Assembly (NCBI GenBank): GCA_018830405.1
Contig: JAHJSF010000092.1
Coordinates: 1 to 5,167 of the forward strand
Reading direction: 5' to 3'
Source: Nitrospinota bacterium
GTDB taxonomy: Bacteria; Nitrospinota; Nitrospinia; UBA9942; JAHJSF01
Length of the DNA stretch: 5,167 nucleotides
Shown here in pieces: positions 1 to 5,167 of the stretch. Below the pieces are notes generated by a model. The model worked only from the letters and a program-made list of their open reading frames with translations. It made no database searches and was not told the origin of the DNA. The position numbers and the translations under genes were made by a program. Within the stretch, counting starts at the first letter, position 1. The number at the start of each line of letters is the position of its first letter.

Positions 1-315
1 CCACCTTTAATCGGATTTATGAGCAAATGGGCCTTGGCTGAAGCGGCCATGGATGCCAAACTGATGATAATGGTGGGTATCCTGATGATATCGAGTCTGC
101 TCAATGCTATCTACTATTTCAGGGTAATCGGAATCGCCTTTTTTGGTGGGGCCGACCCAACCGAAACCGTAACTGAATCTGTCGTCCGAGCGGAGATTCC
201 GTTGACGATGGCTATACCGCTTGTAATCTTAGCGCTTGGTACCGTCTACTTTGGGATCAGAGTAGGGATGATGGAGCATTTGATCAGCCGGGCCGTCCAG
301 GTACTTTGGTTATAG
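1..315 (+). CDS. C-terminal end of a proton-conducting membrane subunit (MrpD/NuoM/NuoN family), partial
   Basis: The reading frame is open from base 1 and ends at TAG 313-315, giving 104 visible residues; the 5' part lies outside the window. The first residues, PPLIGFMSKW, are the signature before the last helices of antiporter-like subunits of complex I and Mrp Na+/H+ antiporters. The next gene carries the equivalent PPFVGFVSKW, so the two are paralogs. At least two membrane segments are visible: one around MIMVGILMISSLLNAIYYF and one around PLTMAIPLVILALGTVYFG, separated by a charged loop. The family moves H+ or Na+ across the inner membrane as part of a multisubunit complex. With only the C-terminus seen, MrpD, NuoM, NuoN and hydrogenase-linked homologs cannot be told apart. 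The internal ATG at 19 is not the start, because it falls inside the conserved motif. Confidence 0.85.
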   Translation, partial: PPLIGFMSKWALAEAAMDAKLMIMVGILMISSLLNAIYYFRVIGIAFFGGADPTETVTESVVRAEIPLTMAIPLVILALGTVYFGIRVGMMEHLISRAVQVLWL

Positions 316-326
316 CCGAAGGCAGT

Positions 327-355
327 TTGTTTTTTTTACGGTTACTGTATATAAC
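327..355 (+). promoter_or_regulatory. Weak candidate sigma70-like promoter
   Basis: In the 69-base AT-rich gap between the two antiporter-like genes, TTGTTT (327-332) is followed after 17 bases by TATAAC (350-355). This matches three of six -35 and five of six -10 consensus positions. It would start transcription near 362, about 20 bases ahead of the ATG at 385. The two genes may equally be co-transcribed, since no terminator hairpin separates them. AT-rich sequence gives such matches by chance. Confidence 0.25.
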
Positions 356-384
356 TTATTTAATTAATTTAGAGGAGGAGAACA

Positions 385-1947
385 ATGTTTAAAGCCGACA
401 TGCTTCCGTTTTGGGCGTCTATAGTTCCTATTATAGGGGGAATTATAGTTCCATTTCTTGGTAGCAAGAGACGTCACCATTTTGTTGCCCCGATTGTAAC
501 CTTTATTACCCTCTTGATAGTTATGGCTATCTATCCTCATATAAAAGGGGGGGGGACGTTAGAGACTGTCTTTAATACCGGAGTCGGTTTTCAATTGATA
601 TTCAGAGCCGAAATGGTCGGGTTCTTCATTGGTATAATTGCCGCGGCGGTCTGGTTCCTGGCTTCGATATATGGTGTCGGATACTTGAGTCATACCCATG
701 CCCACAACCGCTATACGATGTTTTCTCTATTATCCTTCGGTGGTATGTTGGGAGTTGTTTTTACCGGAACCCTCTTTACACTCTACCTATTCTTTGAGCT
801 TTTGAGTGTTGCCTCGGTTGTCCTTGTTTTCCACGAGGAGACCGAAGATGCTATGAGGGCCGGATATAAATACCTCATTATGGGTATTTTTGGCGGTTTG
901 GTTCTTTTGTTCTCGGTTATCGCCACATACCATATTACAGGGACGGGAGATCTATCAAAGGTAGGTTTTGGTCTGGCCGGACATCCGCTCCTCCCCTACA
1001 TCTTCTGGGGATATATCATTGGATTTGGTATCAAGGCGGGTATGTTCCCGGTATACGTCTGGTTGCCTTCGGCCCACCCTGTTGCCCCGGCGGCGGCTAG
1101 TGCCCTTCTTTCGGGTGTTATGCTTAAGGCCGGTGCCTACGGTATCTTTAAAACCTCCTTTAATATCATGGGGGTTGATACCCTATTCCCGACACATGCC
1201 AATATAATGCTGGTCCTCTTAATTTTGGGGCTTATTACCATGTTTTTAGGGTCTGCGTTAGCGATCACCCAGACCGAGATAAAGAAGATGCTGGCCTACT
1301 CGAGTGTTGCCCAAATAGGGTATATAGTACTAGGTCTGGCCCTATTTACAAGTAAGGGGCTTACCGGTGGTCTTATGCATATATTTGCCCACGCTATCAC
1401 GAAGTCTTCTCTCTTCATGTGTGCGGGTGCCTTCATCCACCAGACGGGACTCAGACAGATAAAAGATCTTAAAGGTATTGCCAAGAGGATGCCTCTGACG
1501 ATGGCCGTATTTACCTTCGGCGGTCTATCGATGATAGGGTTGCCTCCCTTTGTCGGGTTTGTAAGTAAATGGTATCTGGCCCTTGGTTCGTTGGAGATTA
1601 TGAGCAAAGGTCACTATTGGTCAGGGTGGGGTATTATTTGTCTCTTCATGCTCTGCGTAAGTAGTATTATGAACCTTATCTACTACGGGCCTATATTGAT
1701 AGGCGCTTGGTTTGAGCCTCTCCCCGGTGAGGCACCTGCCGGCGGCGGTCACGGAGGACACGACGAACACGATGCCCACGGGCATGATGATCATGCGGCA
1801 GCTCCTGCCCCGGTGCCGAATGATGATCCTGGTTTCTGGATGATGGCCCCGTTGTTAATTTTGGCGGCCGCAGTATTATACTTCGGTATCTTTACCCAGG
1901 CTCCTTTGGGTATGGCTGCTAAAATAAGTGCTATGTATCTTCATTAA
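385..1947 (+). CDS. Proton-conducting antiporter-like membrane subunit (MrpD/NuoM type) with His-rich loop
   Basis: This complete 520-residue, very hydrophobic protein of the proton-conducting transporter family has the usual length for MrpD/NuoM and many predicted helices. Conserved ion-path residues are visible: Glu138 in FFELL, Lys217 in GFGIKAGMFP, Lys248 in GVMLKAGAYG and Lys340 in HAITKSSLF. WLPSAHPVAPAAASALLSG (residues 226-244) is the family core, and LPPFVGFVSKW (386-396) is the late signature. MrpD/NuoM homologs use these charged residues to pass H+ or Na+ through the inner membrane, driven by a redox partner or by ion exchange. The start is supported by AGGAGG at 373-378, six bases before the ATG. 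It is a tandem paralog of the gene ending at 315, and a strong terminator follows it. Oddities are a His/Asp-rich loop at residues 456-470 before the last helix, and a run of nine G at 547-555. The exact complex (Mrp, Nuo-like or hydrogenase-linked) cannot be decided from this window. Confidence 0.92.
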   Translation: MFKADMLPFWASIVPIIGGIIVPFLGSKRRHHFVAPIVTFITLLIVMAIYPHIKGGGTLETVFNTGVGFQLIFRAEMVGFFIGIIAAAVWFLASIYGVGYLSHTHAHNRYTMFSLLSFGGMLGVVFTGTLFTLYLFFELLSVASVVLVFHEETEDAMRAGYKYLIMGIFGGLVLLFSVIATYHITGTGDLSKVGFGLAGHPLLPYIFWGYIIGFGIKAGMFPVYVWLPSAHPVAPAAASALLSGVMLKAGAYGIFKTSFNIMGVDTLFPTHANIMLVLLILGLITMFLGSALAITQTEIKKMLAYSSVAQIGYIVLGLALFTSKGLTGGLMHIFAHAITKSSLFMCAGAFIHQTGLRQIKDLKGIAKRMPLTMAVFTFGGLSMIGLPPFVGFVSKWYLALGSLEIMSKGHYWSGWGIICLFMLCVSSIMNLIYYGPILIGAWFEPLPGEAPAGGGHGGHDEHDAHGHDDHAAAPAPVPNDDPGFWMMAPLLILAAAVLYFGIFTQAPLGMAAKISAMYLH

Positions 1948-1962
1948 GTCTTTATATTAGAT

Positions 1963-2007
1963 TTGCCCCAAGTTTGGAGACACCTCCGGACTTGGGGCAA
2001 TTTTTTT
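1963..2007 (+). terminator. Strong rho-independent terminator
   Basis: An inverted repeat pairs 1963-1979 with 1984-2000 around the four-base loop ACAC. The stem is 17 bp, with two G-T wobbles in the middle and a perfect TTGCCCCAAG/CTTGGGGCAA base. Seven T follow immediately (2001-2007). It begins 16 bases after the stop of the antiporter-like gene, ends that transcription unit, and separates it from epmA. The partly symmetric A/T flanks would also give a weaker signal in the other direction, but no gene on the - strand needs it. Confidence 0.95.
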
Positions 2008-2101
2008 GTTTACTTGTTTCCTCCTTTCTTATTTCTTAGTCCGGCACCGGTTTTGCGTGTGCGCAAGGAAATCACCCTTCTCCCCTTTTAGGTTTTTAGA
2101 T

Positions 2102-3055
2102 ATGGATAGGCAGTCAAATCTTTTAGATATTCTTCGGCTAAGGAGCAGTCTTTTAGAAAAAGTAAGGCTCTTTTTTAAGGAGAGGGGTGTTTTGGAGGTG
2201 GAGACCCCCATCCTGGTGCATGCCCCGGCCATAGAAGAGCATATTGAACCGTTTGTTACCAATTATCCTGATATAGATGGAAGGCCACTCTATCTTATTT
2301 CTTCCCCCGAATATGCGATGAAACGCCTTTTAACTATGGGGGCAGGTTCAATCTATCAGATTACTAAGGTCTTTAGGAATGAAGAGGAGGGGAGGCTACA
2401 CAATCCTGAGTTCAGTATGATTGAATGGTATCGGGTAGGGGGAGATATGGAGGGCCTTATGCAAGAGGTTGAGGAGTTTATTTCATCTATCCTCGGTTTC
2501 GACAGGGCGAATAGAATAAGCTATGCTGAGGCATTTGAAAGATATGCTGGGATAAATCCTCATACAGATTCTATTGAAAGGATAAGAGAGGTTGTTCTGG
2601 GGAACAGCTTATATCCCCCAGACTCTTTGGGAGAATGTAGGGATGGATGGCTCTCATTTGTCTTGGCCTATATGGTTGAACCTAATCTGGGGTTTGATAC
2701 CCCAACTATTGTCTACGATTATCCAGCCTCTCAGGCGGCCCTCTCTAAGGTGAGGGGAGGGGAAATGCCTCTGGCCGAGCGTTTTGAGCTTTATCTAAAT
2801 GGGATAGAGTTGTGTAACGGATATCACGAGCTGACAGATTATGATGAGCATATAAAAAGATTTGGTTCTGCAAATGATAAGAGAGAAATTTCGGGGAAAG
2901 GCCGTCTGCCGGCCGATAAGCTCTTTTTGGAGGCCGTTAAAACAGGTTTACCCGAATGTTCTGGGGTATCTTTCGGTTTTGACAGAATGATTATGATTGC
3001 CGCAGGGGTGGACAGTATAGATAAGGTCATCCCATTTACAATAAAAAATGCTTAG
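2102..3055 (+). CDS. epmA: Elongation factor P--(R)-beta-lysine ligase (EpmA/GenX/PoxA)
   Basis: This class II lysyl-tRNA synthetase paralog activates (R)-beta-lysine with ATP and attaches it to the conserved lysine of elongation factor P in the cytoplasm. It helps EF-P rescue ribosomes stalled at proline runs. The protein has 317 residues, close to the 325 of E. coli EpmA, and starts directly in the catalytic domain. The N-terminal OB-fold anticodon-binding domain of true LysRS is absent. Motif 1 lies at residues 21-38; motif 2 at 91-109 contains FRNEEEGRLHNPEFSMIEW; IELCNGYHELTD (235-246) and motif 3 GVSFGFDRMIM (288-298) follow. The open frame extends upstream to a TTG at 2006, but that lies in the terminator T-tract and would add an unconserved 32-residue tail. 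ATG 2102, with a weak AGG at 2090-2092, is therefore preferred. Ser290 sits where E. coli EpmA has Ala298 and LysRS has Gly. The partners efp and epmB are not in the window. rsmD follows 24 bases later. Confidence 0.93.
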   Translation: MDRQSNLLDILRLRSSLLEKVRLFFKERGVLEVETPILVHAPAIEEHIEPFVTNYPDIDGRPLYLISSPEYAMKRLLTMGAGSIYQITKVFRNEEEGRLHNPEFSMIEWYRVGGDMEGLMQEVEEFISSILGFDRANRISYAEAFERYAGINPHTDSIERIREVVLGNSLYPPDSLGECRDGWLSFVLAYMVEPNLGFDTPTIVYDYPASQAALSKVRGGEMPLAERFELYLNGIELCNGYHELTDYDEHIKRFGSANDKREISGKGRLPADKLFLEAVKTGLPECSGVSFGFDRMIMIAAGVDSIDKVIPFTIKNA

Positions 3056-3079
3056 TTGCTATAAGGAGGTTGGTAGGCC

Positions 3080-3649
3080 ATGAGGGTTATAAGCGGTTCT
3101 GCAAAGGGGAGAAGGCTTTATGCTCCGGGAAGGCTTGATATAAGGCCGACATCCGATAAGGTTAAGGAGTCTCTCTTTAATGTCCTGGGGCAAAGGGTTT
3201 ATGAAAGCAGTTTTCTTGATCTTTGTGCCGGGAGCGGGGCGGTTGGCATAGAGGCCTTGAGCCGTGGTGCGAGAGAGGTATCTTTTGTGGATTATAGTCG
3301 GGAGTCTCTGGAGTTGGTGAAAAAAAATATTAACCTGTGCGGTTTTGGTTCTTCAGGCCTTCCTAAGGTTAATCTGATATCTCTGGAGGGGGAGAGGGCT
3401 ATAGATAAATTTGCAGCAGATGGGATATCGTTCGATTTCGTCTTTGTTGATACCCCTTACCATGGAGATATTCTTGATATTATTCTGGCTAAAATCGGTC
3501 TTTATCCGTTGATTCTGGCCGAAGATGGGATGTTGATAGTAGAACATTATTCTAAGAGGGGTATTCCTGACCATGTGGGGCCCCTGACCCTTGATAGGAG
3601 TAAGCGGTATGGGGATACGACACTTTCATACTATTCGTCTAAAACTTGA
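3080..3649 (+). CDS. rsmD: 16S rRNA (guanine966-N2)-methyltransferase RsmD
   Basis: This SAM-dependent Rossmann-fold methyltransferase makes m2G966 in helix 31 of 16S rRNA during 30S assembly. At 189 residues it has the normal family length. It begins with the typical MRVISGSAKGRRL, followed by RPTSDKVKESLFN (22-34), which contains the conserved RPT and the helix after it. The SAM-binding loop is LDLCAGSGAVGIEALSRGA (46-64), and the acidic end of strand 2 is FVDYS (69-73). The motif IV position reads VDTPY (123-127) where the family normally has DPPY/F; Thr125 is the odd residue. RYGDTTLSYY near the end is the usual C-terminal strand. AAGGAGG at 3063-3069 fixes the ATG at 3080. It lies just downstream of epmA and is probably co-transcribed with it. 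The coaD gene that often follows rsmD is not here. I see no frameshift or truncation. Confidence 0.93.
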   Translation: MRVISGSAKGRRLYAPGRLDIRPTSDKVKESLFNVLGQRVYESSFLDLCAGSGAVGIEALSRGAREVSFVDYSRESLELVKKNINLCGFGSSGLPKVNLISLEGERAIDKFAADGISFDFVFVDTPYHGDILDIILAKIGLYPLILAEDGMLIVEHYSKRGIPDHVGPLTLDRSKRYGDTTLSYYSSKT

Positions 3650-3697
3650 TCAATATCGGCAGGTTATATAGTGAAGGCATTAAATAATTTAGCATCA

Positions 3698-3741
3698 AAT
3701 CCCCCCTTACCCCCCTTTTCTAAAGGGGGGATGGGGGGATT
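3698..3741. repeat. GC-rich palindromic intergenic repeat (REP/MITE-like)
   Basis: This is a near-perfect 44-base palindrome. The outer arms AATCCCCCC (3698-3706) pair with GGGGGGATT (3733-3741), and the inner arms CCCCCCTTT (3710-3718) pair with AAAGGGGGG (3722-3730). The loop is TCT, with a small asymmetric bulge of TTA against AT. C6/G6 double-block palindromes of this form are familiar as dispersed intergenic repeats in several Gram-negative groups; that is recollection, and only one copy is in the window. It lies between rsmD and pgeF. No T-run follows directly, so it is a poor intrinsic terminator, though such a stem could stabilise or attenuate RNA. Confidence 0.75.
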
Positions 3742-3774
3742 ATGGTAATTTTCTTTTTACCGTTACTATAGTAT

Positions 3775-4491
3775 ATGTCTAATAAAGTTGTCTTTGCCTT
3801 TAGCGAACGGGATGACGGCAGCATGAGCCCGGCCTCGGGGGAAAGAGAGGCTATTTTGTCCAACCGAAAGGAGTTTCTGAAAAGGCATCATTTGGCTGAT
3901 TATCCTCTCATTCTTATGAATCAAGTCCATGGGGAGAGGATACATCTGGTTGACGATTACGCTAAGATTAAACAAACCGAACATTTGGAAGGAGACGCCA
4001 TAATAACAAGCTCTCCAAACATTGTAATTGGTATTATGACAGCTGATTGTTTGCCAATAATCATATTTGATAAGGAGGGGCGAGGGGTTGGGGCAATCCA
4101 TGCGGGGAGAAAGGGGAGCGAGCTTATGATAGCCGGCAAGGCGGTTTTAAAATTTGCAGATATCTTTAATATAGACAAGAAAGATGTTGTTGCTATAATA
4201 GGGGCTGGTATAGGGGACTGTTGCTATGAGGTGGAAGAAGAACTGGTAGTGCCATTCAGAAAAGAGGGTATATACCAAGCTGATGATATAGTCACCACAA
4301 AAGTCAATGGTCGGCTGATGTTAGACTTAGTTCAGGTCAACAAAATTCAACTCTTGGATGCCGGTCTTTCTGCCTCCAATATATTCCTATCAGACAAGTG
4401 TACTTGCTGCGACGGCGATTTTTTTTCATACAGGGGTGGAGATAGGCTTGAACGTATGATGAGCGTAGTTGCCTTATCCCCACAAAAATAG
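3775..4491 (+). CDS. pgeF: Laccase-domain protein YfiH/PgeF (peptidoglycan editing factor, purine nucleoside-active)
   Basis: This 238-residue protein of the YfiH/LACC1 (Cu-oxidase_4) family is of normal family length. Bacterial homologs are described as peptidoglycan editing factors that remove wrongly inserted serine from muropeptide precursors, and as purine nucleoside phosphorylase/deaminase enzymes. The metal-binding triad is intact: His52 in NQVHG, Cys92 in TADCLP and His109 in AIHAG. GDAII (73-77), GIGDCCYEV (145-153) and the C-terminal KCTCCDGDFFSYR (208-220) also match the family. The usual HAGWRG reads HAGRKG here. An in-frame TAG at 3769-3771 makes ATG 3775 the earliest possible start, and the conserved N-terminal region VVFAFSERDDG begins right after it. 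No Shine-Dalgarno sequence precedes this ATG. The FimV-like gene starts 15 bases after the stop, and the two could form an envelope-related transcription unit. Confidence 0.9.
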   Translation: MSNKVVFAFSERDDGSMSPASGEREAILSNRKEFLKRHHLADYPLILMNQVHGERIHLVDDYAKIKQTEHLEGDAIITSSPNIVIGIMTADCLPIIIFDKEGRGVGAIHAGRKGSELMIAGKAVLKFADIFNIDKKDVVAIIGAGIGDCCYEVEEELVVPFRKEGIYQADDIVTTKVNGRLMLDLVQVNKIQLLDAGLSASNIFLSDKCTCCDGDFFSYRGGDRLERMMSVVALSPQK

Positions 4492-4506
4492 AATATTTAA
4501 ACAAAT

Positions 4507-5167
4507 ATGACTACATTACCTTTTAAGAGATTCCTTCTCCTGGCCCTATCTATTGTCGTATTTCTCCCCATTTATGCAGATTTATCTTGGGGGTTTTCCT
4601 TGGGGAAGATAAATGTCGCCAGCCAGCTTGGTGATGAGTTTTACGCCGAGATTCCAGTTATGCTGGACGGACAATATCCGCTTAGCTCAGTCATAGGCAG
4701 TTCATCTGATTATGAACGACTCGGATTGGCAAGAGATCCCATAGTTGACAAACTAATCGTCTCTTTAGGTATGACGTCTGATGTTGAGGGGGTTATAAAG
4801 CTGAGTAGTAGCGAGAAAATAGCCAGGCCGTCGTTAAATATTCTGATCAAGGCCTCCCACAATGGCGGGACAATTTTGGAAAATTATCTTGTGGCGGTTG
4901 ATTATAATCAGTCCTTATCACTTAGTGTTCCCGTCAAAAAGAAGGGGGATGTCCCCGCCCCTTTTCCCGGACAGGCTGAGGATAAGGTATCTAAGGATGA
5001 TATAGCCATAGACGATGCGGAACCTACGGCTGTCCCTGTTTTTGTCCCTCCCCCCCAACCGACCCGCCAGAAGAGTGTTCCTATAGAAACCCCCAAAGCG
5101 GGAAATCGTGTTACTGAGTTCCCGCAAGCATCTGAAGAAAAAGGGGGTGGCTATAAAGAAGAAACCG
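4507..5167 (+). CDS. FimV-like N-terminal domain protein with signal peptide, partial
   Basis: The frame from ATG 4507 stays open for 220 codons to the window edge, so the gene is 3'-truncated here. Residues 1-24 form a signal peptide or membrane anchor: a basic start (FKR), then a hydrophobic core FLLLALSIVVFLPIYA. Residues 30-135 resemble the FimV N-terminal domain: FSLGKINVASQLGDEFYAEI, then YERLGLARDP, then KIARPSLNILIKASHNGGTI and ENYLVAVDY. These match the family pattern of LG-I-V-S-LNQPL-AEI, the F-R-GL region, and the P-L-F-V-V-W-G-L-REY region. From about 145 onward it becomes a Pro-, Lys- and acid-rich linker, as in FimV before its LysM or coiled-coil parts. FimV/HubP proteins organise the cell pole and type IV pilus machinery. 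Here the function is inferred from one domain only. In-frame TAA 4498-4500 precedes the ATG, and there is no clear Shine-Dalgarno sequence. Coupling to pgeF is likely. Confidence 0.78.
   Translation, partial: MTTLPFKRFLLLALSIVVFLPIYADLSWGFSLGKINVASQLGDEFYAEIPVMLDGQYPLSSVIGSSSDYERLGLARDPIVDKLIVSLGMTSDVEGVIKLSSSEKIARPSLNILIKASHNGGTILENYLVAVDYNQSLSLSVPVKKKGDVPAPFPGQAEDKVSKDDIAIDDAEPTAVPVFVPPPQPTRQKSVPIETPKAGNRVTEFPQASEEKGGGYKEET

Noticed and set aside
968-1207. 79-residue + strand frame inside the antiporter-like gene
   Set aside because: It overlaps the conserved core of a clearly real gene in another frame, has no ribosome site, and its Arg/Pro/Ser-rich composition is typical of shadow frames.
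1296-1607. 103-residue frame on the - strand
   Set aside because: It is antisense to the most conserved part of the antiporter-like gene, and no domain is recognisable.
2041-2068. Short inverted repeats CCGG-CA-CCGG and TTGCG-TGTG-CGCAA before epmA
   Set aside because: The stems of only 4-5 bp, with no T-run and no riboswitch or attenuator features, are too weak to call as regulatory.
2006-2101. Upstream extension of epmA to the TTG at 2006 (349-residue version)
   Set aside because: The TTG sits in the T-tract of the terminator, the added 32 residues look unlike EpmA, and no ribosome binding site precedes it.
3698-3760. Palindrome at 3698-3741 read as the rsmD terminator
   Set aside because: The hairpin is followed by ATGGTAATTTTC rather than a direct T-run. 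It fits better as a dispersed palindromic repeat.
3766-4101. 111-residue frame on the - strand over pgeF
   Set aside because: It is antisense to the conserved NQVHG and TADCLP region, has no family resemblance, and is a shadow frame.
4908-5127. Two - strand frames (62 and 69 residues) near the right end
   Set aside because: The + strand frame from 4507 is open through the whole region with a signal peptide and a recognisable domain. The - strand frames are low-complexity shadows of its Pro-rich linker.

Overview
This is an ordinary chromosomal window from a Gram-negative bacterium, with every real gene on the + strand. The base composition is moderate (mid-40s percent GC by eye). Two things point away from a Gram-positive: an EpmA-type EF-P ligase, and a FimV-type N-terminal domain behind a signal peptide. 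A GC-rich intergenic palindrome of the CCCCCC/GGGGGG kind recalls repeats I associate with Desulfobacterota ('deltaproteobacteria'), Nitrospirota and similar groups. That placement is an inference from style, not proof.

Layout. Positions 1-315 are the 3' end of a proton-conducting membrane subunit of the MrpD/NuoM/NuoN superfamily. Positions 385-1947 are a complete second paralog of that family (520 aa), with a His/Asp-rich loop near its C-terminus. A very strong intrinsic terminator (1963-2007) closes this energy-conversion block. A second block follows: epmA (2102-3055; EF-P lysyl ligase, a shortened class II LysRS paralog) and rsmD (3080-3649; 16S rRNA m2G966 methyltransferase), 24 bases apart. 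Both act on the ribosome or translation machinery. After a 125-base gap holding the palindromic repeat come pgeF (3775-4491; YfiH/laccase-domain protein) and, 15 bases later, an open reading frame that runs off the right edge (4507-5167). The latter encodes a signal peptide, a FimV-like N-terminal domain and a Pro/acidic-rich linker.

How they fit. The left block belongs to a multisubunit ion-translocating complex: a complex I-like or Mrp-type antiporter module, perhaps attached to a hydrogenase or oxidoreductase outside the window. The middle block is ribosome and elongation-factor modification. The right block is envelope-related: a peptidoglycan quality-control enzyme, then a probable polar or cell-wall-anchored organising protein. 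I found no CRISPR array, tRNA, rRNA, transposase, phage gene or defence system, and nothing that needs a new biological system to explain it. The points worth a second look are residue substitutions at key positions (Ser in EpmA, Thr in RsmD, Arg-Lys in PgeF), the His-rich loop, the palindrome, and two genes without Shine-Dalgarno sequences.
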